The notes under the pieces were generated by a model that was not told where the DNA came from, did not search any database, and saw only the letters and a program-made list of their open reading frames with translations. DNA of 64,000 nt, from assembly GCA_017311315.1 (NCBI GenBank), contig CM029669.1, positions 17,581,102 through 17,645,101 on the forward strand, written 5' to 3'. The position numbers were made by a program, and so were the translations under genes. Position 1 is the stretch's first letter; the number at the start of each line of letters is the position of its first letter. Source of the DNA: Dendrocalamus latiflorus. Taxonomy: Eukaryota > Streptophyta > Magnoliopsida > Poales > Poaceae. Shown one piece after another: positions 9,857-21,253 of this stretch.

Positions 9857-12099
9857 TGTAGGATCGTATGGCACAATTAGAGGGGGGTGAATGATTGCCT
9901 CAGCTTTTTGATACCTGAAAATAAATCTCAAACCAGAAAAAAGCAATCTAAATTATCAGATATAGATTTCGAATGCAAGTCATTTGTCTACTCGCTTGAC
10001 CTCCTTTACGTGCGCTCGATGAACGCTTTGATCGGTTGACCACTCGCTTCGACCGTTTGCTATGACCGTCTTTGGATGTAGTCGAAATCTCCCTCTGCTT
10101 GAAAGCTTCAATCACTCGAATGCTTTGACTGCTCGAACAAGGACATGCCAAAGAGAACACAATGCTCTGCTTGGTTGGATTGAGCTGACTACCAAAGACA
10201 CCAAGCTCATGACACGCAAGATCGTGATGTGTTAGCACGCCTCCGAAGACACAAGAAAACGTCGCTCAAAAAATATGTCACCAACACCGATTAACTTTTC
10301 TTGGAATAGATCTGATCTATTATTTCTGGATCATATTCTGTGGTTACAATGCGCCCTCACGACACCCCTCAAAATTCTAGCACAAAAAGACTCCACAGAG
10401 CCAAGGCTAAAACCCTTAGCTTCTACCTGCTTTTATATGCTAGAGCCCTAAACCATGTTCACCTTAAACATGGATATCTCAAACTATGTCCTTAACAACC
10501 TGAGCACACAATCCTATCTCTTCCGAAAATCAAGGGACTCAAAAACCTTCCAAACACGAGTTCTAACCAATCTCTAAACCTTCCAAGTTACGGAATCCAT
10601 CTGTAACTCTCTAATCTCATCACATGACAAAGCCTTCAAGACCTCACCTCCTGTATCTTCATCGCGCATCACCCATCTCACGTGTTGAAGCCTCCGGGAA
10701 TGCACCTCCTGTATCTTCTCCACGCATCATCCTCACATGTTGAAACCTTCGGGACCGTACCTCTGTATCTTCTCCACGCATCATCACCTTTGATCTCCAT
10801 GTACTCCAACATGAGCCCGACCACCTTGCGTGATGTCCTTGACCGCCTGGACCTTAGATCTCTCCCTCATAGTCTCGGTCCTCCTTGTCACTGATCATGA
10901 TCGTCTCCATGCCCAACTTGCACATGCAAAGACCAAAGAATATTTTCACAGCACAAGTTCTTCCCAACTTGACCAATATTAGTCTACACACGCATACCAC
11001 ACTCTTATCCATCAATCACCACAAACCAAACCATTCACAACCACAATTTTCATGCTATCCACAATCAATCTCAGACCACTTAGAATGACCAGTCTAACTG
11101 CTAAGCACAACCGGTTAGATCGCTGACCATACGTATACTCGAAGCCTATGAGTACCGATCACAATGCCTTCAACCATCGATCACCGACCAAAGTTACGAA
11201 AACCATGACTGCAAAGCCTTCAATTACCAACCAGCAAAGTCTACAGCTACCGAGTACCGAGTCCTTCCGACTATGAGTACCTAGCCCTACCAATTTCCGA
11301 GTATCGTGTCCTTCCGACTTCGAGTACCTAGTCCTTCCGACTATCGAGTATCAAGTCCTTTCGACTACCGAGTACCAAGATCTTTTGACTACCAACTTTC
11401 GAGTATCGACCACTGCCACAATACTCTTCCGAGTATCGACTACATCACTGTTGCTATAATACTTCTTTCGAGTATTGTTCACTTCCGATCACTGTTCATT
11501 CGAACACTGTAGCTCCAACCGAATCGTTGTAGCTTCAACCAAAACATTGTAGCTATGATCGTATGCTCTCCAACTCCGTGGTTTTTGACTCAAAGCCTTC
11601 GACTGCTCAGTGCTCAAAATCTTCGACCGCACCGTTCGAATCCTAAGCGATACCACTCGGGGCTTTGATACTACTCGAACACCGTTCGATCCTCCAATGC
11701 CACTCAAACACCGTCCGATACTTATGTGGCACTCAAACGTCGTCCGATGCTCCGATACCACTCAAACGACGTCCAATACTCTAAAGCTACTCGAACATCG
11801 TCCGATACTCTAATGCTACTCGAACGTAGTCCGATCCTACTCAGACCCAATCAAAACCACTTAGAGCCCACCAAAAACCACTGAAGCAGAACAAAACCAC
11901 ACGAACCCGATCAAAACCACTCAAAGCCAACCAAAATCACTTGAACGCAATCATATCTACTCGGACCCAATCGAAACCACTCGGAGCCGAAACCTTCAAC
12001 TGCGATCGCTCGAAACTTTCACAAAGACAAATACCAAAGCAATCTAAATGTCAATTATTCATCATCACTAAACTCACGACCATCCACATGGTCTAACAG
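9857..12099 (+). mobile_element. 2.2 kb LTR-like insertion (probable solo LTR) with 5 bp TSD
   Basis: The insertion begins TGTAGGATCGTATGGC and ends GGTCTAACA (TG...CA). It is flanked by a perfect GTTTG duplication at 9852-9856 and 12100-12104. It lies inside the upstream part of the Gypsy element, so it is younger than that element. I found no terminal direct repeat inside it, no primer site and no coding domain, which fits a large solo LTR. A TAGAGGGGGGTGAAT motif near 9879 is one I associate with grass LTRs. Confidence 0.78.
11240..11990 (+). repeat. Degenerate short-period repeats inside LTR-like element
   Basis: From about 11240 to 11480 a CGAGTAC...CCTTCCGACTA motif recurs with a period of roughly 20-25 bp. 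From about 11660 to 11840 a second motif of type CTACTCGAACATCGTCCGAT recurs. From 11840 to 11990 a third, AACCACT...CCAATCAAAACC, follows. All are imperfect. Confidence 0.75.
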
Positions 12100-12349
12100 T
12101 TTGTTCATTGGTTGCTGACCTCCAAGAGGCTATTGCAGAGGTCCAAAGCTTGTCGCAATCTGCAAGGTATCAGACTGGTTCTAGTAACCGTCATGGCTTT
12201 GATCACCATGCCCGTCAGCAAATTATCTGACTCGAAGGAACGTATTCGACAGGCTTGCTCCAGGTGAACACACTTACCATTGCTTATCAGGGAATAGATG
12301 ATCACGTTCTCCAATAGGTCGTGATAATAGTCCTAATGTGCAATCATGA

Positions 12350-13390
12350 TTTGGACCTTACAGAGGATGCAAAGCGTTTTCACCCAGACTTAGAAAAGGT
12401 TAACTGGCCGAAAAAGTTCAAGCTGAGCAATTTAGAAAGCTTTGATGGGACACAGAACCACTTTGAATTTCTCTAGATCTACACTTCTGTTGTCTAGGCT
12501 GTTGAGGTGACAAAAAGATATTGGCACATTATGTACCTATCGTCTTAAAAGGCTTTGCATGTACATGGCTTTCTAATCAACCAGAGGATTCTATCTATAA
12601 TATGGAACATATCTGTGATGCAATTTTAAAAAACTTTAAAAGTTGCTATACAAAACCAAGGAAGGTCGATGATTTACATCGTCTCTGTCAAACCCCTAGT
12701 GAAAATTTGTGTTAGTTTGTTAAGAGATTTGTAGAGGCTTGCAATACTAGTCTTAATTTTGCTGAAGATTCTATAATTCGAGCTTTCAAATAGGTGGTAT
12801 TATATAAGCGGTTCATAGAAGACCTCAACATTCATCCGCTAAGAAATGTGACAGAACAGTTCGGTATGACTGATCATTACTTCGATGCTCACGAAGCCGT
12901 GGAGTGGAATCGGCAAGTCGATGATGAACACACACCACTTCAACATGGTCTTAAGGAACCTAAGAAGAATAATTCCAAGAAGTTGACTAGGTCAGAAGGC
13001 TAAAAGGGAAAGCATAAGAAGAATGATAAGTCCAAGTCCTCTTCAAGGGGGGTTGCAACTTTCGAGTAGCAACCAAAGTACAACAAAGGCAAAGAACCTT
13101 GGATGAAGCAAGGTGGTTGTTAGATTGACCAGTTGGGGTCAACAGGCCCCATCACAATCAGTGGCAATGGTTGTTGGTGTTCGCTACACAATGAGGCCAA
13201 CCACGACCTGCATAACTACATCACTTGGCAAAAATGCATGGGTGCATTTTATTTAGGTAAGGGGCTAATGCCAACCTTGCCTAAAAGTGGAGGACCAAAT
13301 AATGCTAAAGATGTAGATGGGGATAAAGTGATGCCACTCCAAAAGACAGATAAGTATGTGAATGTCATCTTCGGAGGATCTGCTATCTAG
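12350..13390 (+). pseudogene. Gypsy (Tat) gag remnant
   Basis: Broken frames give plant Gypsy gag text, from a KFKLSNLESFDG-like segment near 12410 through an FVKRFVEAC segment near 12720, to a Lys-rich tail near 13000. A segment at 13170-13215 reads CSLHNEANHDLHN, a Cys-His arrangement like the one before protease in this lineage. At least four stops interrupt it. Residual open parts are 12521-12715, 12794-13003 and 13133-13390. The protein would form the virus-like particle; this copy cannot be produced whole. Confidence 0.72.
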
Positions 13391-13401
13391 AGGTCAGCAA
13401 T

Positions 13402-15600
13402 GTGAACAACATTCCAATAAAGCCAAGCTACCCAAGGTGGTCGGGGATGCCTCTGACTTTCAACCAAGAGGATTGCCCAAAAGGTATGTCAATACCTCGT
13501 AAATTACCATTGGTTGTTTCTCCTACTATTAGTAATTGCAAAATAGGAAGAGTTTTAATTGATGGTGGTAGTTCTTTAGATCTACCTTTTATCATATTAG
13601 GACCTTCAATAATACCTATCAAACGGATAGTATTACTTGTTATGTTCAGAGATTCAAAAATTTTTTGAGCAGAATTAATTAATTTTGAGGCTATTGATTT
13701 TGAGTCGGTGTACATTGTTATTTTTAGAAGACCTTCTCTAACTATGTTTATGGAAGCCACTCATCGTGCGTACCAGAGTGTCAAGATTCCTGGTCCTAAA
13801 GGTGTCATTACTATCCAAGGCAATCAATCTACTACTATGAATTTTGATCGCAAATCCTTAGAAATTGTCTATCAGCTTTCATTAAGAGATCTTAATGAAG
13901 CAGAAACACCTAACAAGGTGGAAAAGCTAAAAGCAACTCCTCACCCCAATGAAGAAGTGAAGCAAGTGCCACTCAACCCTGACGACTAGTCCAAGATAGT
14001 TCAAATTAGGTCGGGACTTAACAAGGAATATGAGCTTGAGCTCATCACCTTCATCCAGGCTAATGTAGATGTGTTTGCATGAAAACAATCCGATATGCCT
14101 CAAGTCCCAAGGGAGGTGATCGAGTGCAGGTTAGCCATATAGCCTCATAGATGACTAGTGAAGCAGAAGCTATGGTGTTTTTCTCCTGATTGACAAGAGG
14201 CCATCCGAGCAGAGTTGGATAAACTCTTATAGGTTTGTTTCATTCACGAAGTAGACCACACATAATGGCTTACGAAACTTGTCATGGTCAAGAAAACTAG
14301 TGGTAAGTGGCAAATGTATATTGATTTCACCAGTTTAAATGCTGCCTATCCTAAAGATGATTTTCCTTTACCCCATATCGACTAGTTGGTCGACTCATCT
14401 GCAGGGTGTGAACTGATGAGTTTCCTAGATGCATATTCGGGTTATCATTAGATTAGTATGGCAAGAGATGATGAGGAGAAGATTGCCTTCATCACGCCAT
14501 TTGGTATCTACTTCTATGTCAAGAATGCTGGAGCCATATACTAGTGCTTGATGCAGATGACCTTTGTAGCATAGTTAGGGCATAATCTAGAAGCTTATGT
14601 ACATAATCTTGTAATAAAGCACTAAAAGCTCTGACCATCCGTCTAATTTGGCTAAAACCTTCAGTAATTTGAATAAACATGGTATCAAGTTAAATCCAGA
14701 AAAGTGCACCTTGTGGTGTCTCTTTTGGTAAATTACTTTGTTTTTTATCTTGTCCCCATGGAATTTAAGCTAATTTAGAAAAAAAAACCCTGTGGCATTG
14801 AAGCTTTACGACCACCTTCCACTATAAGGGAGGTCCAAGGTTTAACTAGTTGAATGATGGCACTCAGTTGTTTTATTTCTTGATCAGGAGAATGTGATTT
14901 GCCTTTCTTTAAGGTAATACATAAACATAAAATTTTTCATTGGTGAGATGAAGCAAATAAAGTCTTTGAGGACATAAAAACTTATTTGGCTAAGCAGCCA
15001 ATAATGGTTTCACCTTCTCTAGGAGAACCCTTATTGATATATTTGGCTGCTACGCCTAATGTGGTCAATGCAGTACTGATTGCCGAATAAGACGGAGTAT
15101 AAAAACCAACATACTATGTAAGTGAAATTTTACATGGGCCTAAGGAGCGTTGCCCTAAGATTTAGAAATTACTGTACACTCTATTAATGGCTTCTTGTAA
15201 GCCACGACATTATTTCCAACGGCATAAAATTACCATGGCTACGTCATTTTTCTTGAGGAGTATACTACAAAATCAAGAAGCAACTCGTTGTATTGCTAAA
15301 TGGACAATAGAACTTGAAGAATTTGACATCCAATTCGTGGCCAAAACAGTGACAAAATCTCAAGTGTGGCAGATTTTATTGCTGAATGAACTAATTCTGA
15401 ACCACAAGAACATAATGCATTAAATATGGATGACTACTGGGCGCTATATTTTGATGGGTCTTGTGAACTCAAGGGTTTTGGGGCTGGTGTAGTATTGGTT
15501 ACGCCACAAGGCGACGAGCTACTATATGTGTTCAAATGCATTTTCCTGCCACCAATAATATGGCAGAGTATGAAGGTCTTTTGCCAGGCTCTAAGCAGAA
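13402..15600 (+). pseudogene. Gypsy (Tat) pol remnant: protease, RT, RNase H, second RNase H
   Basis: Protease is recognised by an LIDGGSS motif near 13560. Reverse transcriptase runs from about 14020 to 14720 and shows the KWQMYIDF, LNAAYPKDDFPLP and FLDAYSGYH blocks, each followed by or containing TAG stops. Its catalytic YVDD motif reads YVHN at 14596-14607, so both aspartates are lost. RNase H follows (14940-15400). A second, archaeal-type RNase H starts at 15426 (YFDGSCELKGFGAG) and is cut at about 15600. No integrase HHCC or DDE core was found downstream. The copy is inactive. Confidence 0.82.
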
Positions 15601-16140
15601 TTCCGGTTCTAGCCCCTTCCCACGGCCGGGGAGCGCGCGAGGGGAGATGGCGTTGTCTGATGTCGCACGAGGGAGGTGGCACGGTCCGGCGACACGTGAG
15701 GAGAGGTTACGGGCCTCGGGAGCACGCGAGGAAGGTGGCATGCCTGGGCGTCGCGTGAGGAGCGGAACACACCAGGCGGGGTGGGGCAGGCGTGTGGTGA
15801 GGGCTGTCCACCTCGCGTGGTCCAAGACCACGCCAGCTTCCTCGCCGTCGAGCGTGCGACCTTCCCCTCTGGGCCCACCCACCTCGCGCGGTCAAGCGGG
15901 GCGGGCGTGTGGCGGGGGCTGGCCACCTCGCGCGGTTTAGGACCACGCCAGCTTCCCCGCCGCCGGGCGTGCAACCTTCCCCTGTGGGTCACATCTCTCG
16001 TGCATAGCCCGACTGTGCTACCTTCCTCATGCGCTCCGCGACCGCGCCACCTCCCCTCGCGCTCCCAAGCCGCACGAGAGGGCCCGATCGGGCAATATGC
16101 GTGAGAGGGGGCCAAATGAAGCATTCCTGTGCCGCTAGGG
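15600..16140. repeat. GC-rich block with tandem copies replacing integrase region
   Basis: The block is sharply GC-richer than both flanks. It contains two diverged tandem copies with a period of about 120 bp, starting near 15774 and 15894, each with GGCGTGTGG...CCACCTCGCG...GACCACGCCAGCTTCC. It begins inside the second RNase H and ends just before the 3' LTR scrap. Open frames exist on both strands but give only low-complexity text. Confidence 0.7.
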
Positions 16141-16149
16141 GCCAAAATG

Positions 16150-16215
16150 GCCCAAGATTGGTAAAACCTCTGAATGTATCATTGTCCCTTTATTATTTTT
16201 ATAAGTTCGTAGAAG
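16150..16215 (+). repeat. 3' LTR remnant of Gypsy element
   Basis: About 65 bp match the end of the 5' LTR (8960-9020): AACCTCTGAATGTATCA..., then a CCCTTTATTATTTTTATAAG segment. The rest of the 3' LTR is missing. Confidence 0.65.
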
Positions 16216-16416
16216 GTTCCGCATGAGCCGGTAATCACAACATAGATTTTAGTGTAGATGATGTTGTGTATAGCTTATATATGACAAGGTTAAAGGAAGA
16301 GAAGAAATGTCTAAATTATACTGCCGATTTTTATAACCCTAATTATGAAAAGAAATTCTTCATATGGATGGAGCTGCCTCAATTCCGCTTCTAGAGACGT
16401 AAGTATTATCGAACCT

Positions 16417-16590
16417 TGGGGGTTTCATGGAGTTTCATGGGCATTAAATACGCTGACATGGCACTGTATTGATAAAGAGAGAGATGATAAAAATTTCATG
16501 GGAGTAGAGAGAGTTTCATGGGGATGAAACTCTTCTGCACTGTTTCCAAAATATGGGTGTGTTGGAAACTGGGACATGAAACCTCCACTG
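16417..16590. mobile_element. MITE with GGNGGTTTCATG inverted ends
   Basis: The left end reads GGGGGTTTCATG (16418-16429) and the right end is the inverse of GGAGGTTTCATG (16575-16586). Internal copies of GTTTCATGG and a GAGAGAGA tract recall a MITE family common in grass promoters. It lies about 500 bp upstream of the DRM1-like gene. The target duplication could not be fixed. Confidence 0.65.
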
Positions 16591-17117
16591 AGACTGGACT
16601 TATTCTTTGTGGAGCGCTCCAGCGGATGGGAGAATCAGTCAACGGTTTATGAGAAGTTAGCACGATGAAAATTGCAACATAGATTTTGCCTGCGCATTGC
16701 CTTAAGAAAACTATCAATGGTTGTTTGGAATGTAACACTGTCGAAGAAACATTTATAAATCCTATTTGAATCTCATAAAAAATTCCGTGTTCGAAACAAA
16801 AACATCAAGTACATTAGATTGTGAGAAAGCATTCAGCTGAGCCAAGCAAAGCCCGGAGAAGGTGAAAAGAGGTGAAGTCCACGGCACCAGTTATTCCCTA
16901 TCCAAAATTACACCAACGCCCCCAAAATCTCGCCTGATAAATCCTCTTCCCCCTCCCCCCTAACCTCTCTTCTATAAAAAACCTCCTCCCCACCCTCTCC
17001 GAAGGAACGAAGGATCACACAAGGCTCAAGGCAAACCCCCTCTCATCTCTCTCGTCCACGAACGACGACGACACCACGCATACGTCTAACATACGTACAC
17101 GGAACCAACCATATAGC
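16591..17117 (+). promoter_or_regulatory. Promoter and 5' UTR of the DRM1-like gene
   Basis: The TATA box is TATAAAAAA at 16973-16981, in a CT-rich core promoter (16940-17000), 137 bp before the start codon. Transcription probably begins near 17005. The leader is AC-rich (ACGAACGACGACGACACC near 17055) and has no upstream ATG. Confidence 0.7.
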
Positions 17118-18170
17118 ATGGGCCTGCTTGACCAGCTCTGGGACGAGACGGTGGCCGGGCCGCGCCCGGACTCCGGCCTCGGCAAGCTCCGCAAGTACTC
17201 GTCTTACTCCCCTTCCTCCTCCGCTGCGGCGGCGGCGGCCGACGCGCCGGCGGTGACGCGCAGCATTACCATCGTCCGGCCGCAGTCCCTGTCGGTCCCG
17301 TCGCCGCGCGGCGAGTCGAGCTCCGTGCCGTCCTCCCCGGCCAGCGCGCCGGACTCCCCGTTCGCATCAGGTGGGCTCGCTCGCTCGCTCACCTGTGTTT
17401 CTTGCCTCCTCTTCCTTCCGAGAAAAAAGCCGTTCCTTTCTTTCTTTAGTATTGGCGTGTAGTGCTTTCAGTGTAGAACTGTAGATCCGTGTGGTTGGGG
17501 ATTGGATCCCGATGCGTACGTCATTAGGATCTGCGATGAGCAGAGATACGCAAAGGGTGAGTAGATAGTTGTATCAGTCCGTGGGCCTTCCATGAAAATG
17601 GGAGGAGAAAAATATATAATTTGTTGCTTTATGCCCTATGCCCTGAGTGCGATCCAGTCACAGATCTACGACTGCTATTCTAAAGTAGGTGAAAATCTCA
17701 AGAAATTGGTCATTTGCCCTGAAATTTCTCTAGTGTTGAATTGATGTTATCTCTGAAACTTCTTTAAGAAAAAGAGTGGATCGTGTGTGATGATCTAGTC
17801 CAAGATTGGTGGTAGTACATGGTTTCGTTCAGAAAGTAATGAGAACTTGTGCCTGACCTGTTGGTGTGGTGGAGGATTCGGTGCAGCTACCACGCCCAAG
17901 GGGGACAGCTGGAGGAGGCTTCGCCGGAAACCCAAGATGGCCGACGTCGGCGCGGAGGCGGCCGTCGGACCGAGAAGCCCCACCGTGTACGACTGGTGCG
18001 TATATACGCTGCCTTCGTTCTCACTTTAAGTTTCTCGTACCATGGCGAATGATCAGTACCAACGGGAGTACTGCGTAACTTGGCAAATAAGGTCACAATG
18101 ATAGGCTCTGATTACCTAACTTTGGACCTGATGTGCTTGCAGGGTGGTCATCAGTTCATTGGATCGATGA
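17118..18170 (+). CDS. DRM1: Dormancy/auxin-associated protein (DRM1/ARP family)
   Basis: There are three exons: 17118-17370, 17887-17995 and 18143-18170, all with GT-AG introns. The phases fit (253, 109 and 28 nt), giving 129 residues. The N-terminus MGLLDQLWDETVAGPRPDSG, the middle TPKGDSWRRLRRK and the C-terminus SPTVYDWVVISSLDR are the conserved blocks of the auxin-repressed/dormancy-associated family. A Ser/Ala/Pro-rich linker (about residues 30-84) separates the first two. Members are small, apparently disordered proteins, strongly expressed in dormant or growth-arrested tissue and repressed by auxin or sugar; their biochemical role is not settled. The start is the first ATG after the TATA box. 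The last exon codes for only nine residues plus stop, easily missed by gene finders. All splice sites are canonical and there is no lesion, so it should be functional. Confidence 0.95.
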
Positions 18171-18972
18171 ACTAGCGCGATCCGTCGAGACAAAAAGCGC
18201 GAAATAAGCGATCCGCCGAGCAGAGGACACAACAAAGGAAGCTAGCTAGTGTGTTTGTTTGAGGCTGCGTTGTGTTTGTGTACATGTTTCTTCTGAATCT
18301 GTGTGAGATGGTGTGTGTGGTATTAGAGTGAGTCCTGATGGGCTGATGAGTTCGTGGGGGTTGGAAGTAGGCGGCGATCTGGCTATGTTTGGCCTAACGG
18401 GGGGAGTTCTTCTGGGGAAGAGCACCGAACTGATCGAGTATGTAATATGCAAGTGTGTGCCTCCTTTGTTTCTACCCTCCTCTGTAGTCAAGTACCGCTG
18501 TGTATAATGCAAGAGAAAATAATGCAAAGCATGGCTGCGCTTTCTGCTGCTGCTGTTGATCTTGCATGCATCGTCGACTCATGTTCCTTGATTGACTGGC
18601 TCAAGTTCGAGTAAATACAAAGTTCAGAGTGGTGTTCTATCAGATCCTGACCATATTCAGATCTGCCGGGGTAGCCAGATTCTTCATTTGTATAGCGGGA
18701 TACTGGGATTCCATTTGCCTCACGAATCTGAACTCCGAATCCTTAGTCCTGTTTGCCTGCTCTAGAGACCAGAATCCAGTGATTCCCACGGAGGAACACT
18801 CGCTCAGTTCAAAGTCTGCACATGCTATTCTGCTTGTCATGTTCGAATCATGGAACTACCTTTATGGACAAAACATATCCATCAAGATTTTGTATACGAG
18901 TAGAATTTCAAGATTACTTGGGTAAAGGATGTACGATCTTTCAATCCCTCTCACGGAAATTCATTGTGTTGG
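18171..18972 (+). other. 3' UTR and downstream region of the DRM1-like gene
   Basis: A GT-rich 3' UTR follows the stop codon (TGTGTTTGTTTGAGG near 18250). The transcript end probably lies near 18500-18560, where GTATAATGCAAGAGAAAATAA occurs as a weak near-upstream polyadenylation region. Beyond that no gene is visible up to the hAT MITE. Confidence 0.5.
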
Positions 18973-18980
18973 GATATGGG

Positions 18981-19210
18981 CAGTGGCGGAGCTAGAGCAA
19001 AACAGAGGGGGGTGCAACGGGCCGCGTGTGGGAGCATAGGACGGTGGGAAAATGGGCTGGACAGGGCGAGTGAGGGTGTTTGTTGGGCTAAGGGTACACC
19101 ATATTGGACCAAGGGGGTGCACAAAGGGTGAATGTTTACTAGTAATAACTAAAAATTTTTTGGACCCGGGTTCCTAGGAACCCCCTCTGGCCCATTGGGC
19201 TCCGCCCCTG
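18981..19210. mobile_element. hAT-type MITE, 230 bp, 8 bp TSD
   Basis: The left end CAGTGGCGGAGC and the right end GCTCCGCCCCTG are inverted repeats with one mismatch over 12 bp. A perfect 8 bp duplication, GATATGGG, flanks them (18973-18980 and 19211-19218). The 8 bp TSD and CAG...CTG ends fit the hAT superfamily. It has no coding capacity. An internal palindrome, GGTTCCTAGGAACC, lies near 19170. Confidence 0.9.
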
Positions 19211-19218
19211 GATATGGG

Positions 19219-20519
19219 TACACTATACTAACGCAGATTAAATTTTTTTTACCGCATAAACCAAGAAGTTATATGAGTAAAAGATCATACATCATTACCA
19301 CTAGATATACAGTGCAGCGGAGTAGAATTAAAGTGGCCAGTTCAATGAAGCGCGTGTCGGTGTATTGGAAGTAATTGATCATCCTCTGACCTACCGTCTC
19401 CTCCTCGCGATTGTCCCAGTCAGTGCCGCAGTCGCAGCAACACCTCTACCAAGGTCCACACGTCTAGAGATGGAACGTCGTTACAAAGTAATATTTGACA
19501 ACACCTAAATAAACTATTATACATATAGAAAATTATGACGATCTTAGGTCTAAAGATCTTATATACACTATGTATGAGACCAACTAATGACACTTAAGAA
19601 TATAACAATTCACACAGTATCTTATGGTAGGTCAATCCAACACTATATTCTCTAATATATGTCTATATTATTGATTTGATATCTCCATATACATGATCTG
19701 TGAAACATGATAATTAATCAGTACATGTGCTGATTTGTAAATCATAATTGTTCCATATAATGACATAAGATCAGTTATAATTTAGAATAACATCAAAATA
19801 TGGATAAAGAGTTTTACAAATAAGCCATATACTTATTAATCATTATGAAAGACATTTATTTAAGGGACAAAATAGCATATTATTCAGAAAAATAAATATA
19901 TAAGTGATACAATCATCTCTATAATTATCTCTGGTCTATTGGTCTCAAGAGCAGAAGATAAAAAAAAGAGAACTTATTCGTTGATCGTATTCATGGGGTC
20001 AAAATCAAATCAATACGGAGGAAGAGGAGGACGTCTGATCTGAAAGCGTTGTGCGCTATCTTGTTTTAAAATCAACCGAAGATTACTATCAGGATTAGAT
20101 TAGTACCAGCACCAACCAGGTCAAAATGATGGCACCATTGACGAATTAAAAGGCCTTGTCGCAACCTGATCGTGAGCTGGAGACCTGATCCCCCATTTGG
20201 GATTATCCTAGAGGCCATTGAATCCACTCATTGATATCATTGATGTGGGCTTTATTCATTCATTCCTCTTCGTCGATTGGCTTTGGAACATTCCATGCGG
20301 GAGGTGGGCTCATGGTCCTGCAGGAAAAGGTTGGTGCCCGATCCTTGTAAGCAACCTGGCGTGCCTGCGTGTCTTCACTCATCCGTGCCATCCTTGCCAG
20401 GGGTGGAGAACCCCTTTCTTCTTCTTTGAAAGGTGAGAACCCCTTTCTTCATGTACTCTCATTTGCTCGGGCAGATCATTTCAGGACCAGATGATGAAAT
20501 AGGGGGGTAACATCAACGA
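19219..20519. other. AT-rich intergenic region
   Basis: No gene, terminal repeat or array was found. Position 19480-19960 is strongly AT-rich. A short GC-richer patch (19380-19460) looks like an old repeat fragment but gave no recognisable protein. Confidence 0.4.
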
Positions 20520-20592
20520 GGGGGCGTAGCTTATATGGTAGAGCGATCGCTTCGCATGCGAGAGGCACGGGGTTCGGTTCCTCGCGTCTCCA
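20520..20592 (+). tRNA. tRNA-Ala, anticodon CGC
   Basis: The 73 nt fold into a full cloverleaf. The acceptor stem is GGGGGCG with CGTCTCC plus discriminator A, the D arm GCTT/GAGC, the anticodon loop TTCGCAT (anticodon CGC, reading GCG alanine codons) and the T arm CGGGG-TTCGGTT-CCTCG. The A-box (TAGCTTATATGG) and B-box (GGTTCGGTTCC) internal promoters are present. It closely follows plant tRNA-Ala with TGC to CGC in the anticodon. The first anticodon-stem pair is A-G instead of C-G, and only TTT, not TTTT, follows, so it may be slightly degenerate. Confidence 0.85.
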
Positions 20593-20879
20593 GCGTGTTT
20601 ATGAATGCATTCTTGCAGTTACTTCCATGACTCGGGATTCATTCTGAAAATCTGAAACATTCAGGGCAGACGGAATACAGATGGCTTTCATCATGGGAGG
20701 TAAAAATAAAAGAAAATATTCAGAATACTGTACTAATAGTCACGATCTGGTTCTTCTTCTGCAAAGAAAGCATCAGGCACCATTTGTTGCAAGCCGTTTT
20801 GTGCTGTTTCCCGTCAATTCCCGAACCCTCCCCTCGACCCCCGTCATTAGGGGTGGAAAACGGTAACGGATAATTCGTT

Positions 20880-21120
20880 TTATCCGATATTCGTATTCGG
20901 GAAAACGTGAATGTGGTAAGCAAAAATCCGTATTCGAAAATGTTCGTATTCGTATTCGACAATATTCATATTCGTATTTGAAAATATTCGTATTCGCATT
21001 CGTATTCGAGAATATTCGTATTCGTATTCGAGAACATTCGTATTCGTATTCGTATTCGTATTCGTATTCGAGAACATTCGTATTCGTATTCGAGAACATT
21101 CGCATTCGTATTCGTATTTC
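20880..21120. repeat. Left subterminal TTCGTA repeats of the hAT element
   Basis: There are many copies of TATTCG, mostly as TATTCGTATTCG and GAGAACATTCG or GAATATTCG units, in an irregular array. The matching array lies at the other end (about 23346-23500). Such repeats commonly serve as transposase-binding sites in hAT elements; that role is inferred here. Confidence 0.85.
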
Positions 21121-21253
21121 TAGACGTCTGGGCCCATGGCGCAGTGGCACAGGCCCGATTTGGCGGGCACTAAAGCCTAAAGGCGCGCGCCAAGCCGCGT
21201 GCCAACTGCCAAGGCGGGAGTCGCGCGCGCGAGTGGGACGGCGGGAGTAACGC

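Larger units (their letters stand above)
8460..16215 (+). mobile_element. Decayed Tat-type Gypsy retrotransposon with nested insertion
   Basis: The parts are a 5' LTR (about 8460-9041), a TTGGCGCCG-type primer site, gag, protease, reverse transcriptase, RNase H and a second, archaeal-type RNase H starting at 15426. A second RNase H after the first is characteristic of the Tat lineage. No integrase was found: a GC-rich block (15600-16140) follows the second RNase H directly, and only a scrap of 3' LTR remains. The element is split by another insertion at 9857-12099. Frequent in-frame TAG stops throughout show long decay. The outer left boundary is uncertain by some tens of bases. Confidence 0.82.

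Noticed and set aside
15434..16145. Open frames up to 178 codons on both strands
   Set aside because: They fall in the GC-rich tandem block of the decayed Gypsy element and share no recognisable domain; only the first codons of the plus frame at 15426 belong to the second RNase H.
18629..18925. 98-codon open frame downstream of the DRM1-like gene
   Set aside because: It has no family features and overlaps an equally open minus-strand frame; it is probably chance.
20880..21120. Regular TATTCG repeats considered as a satellite or CRISPR-like array
   Set aside because: The units are short, irregular and without unique spacers, and the array is mirrored at the other end of a hAT element; they are subterminal transposon repeats.
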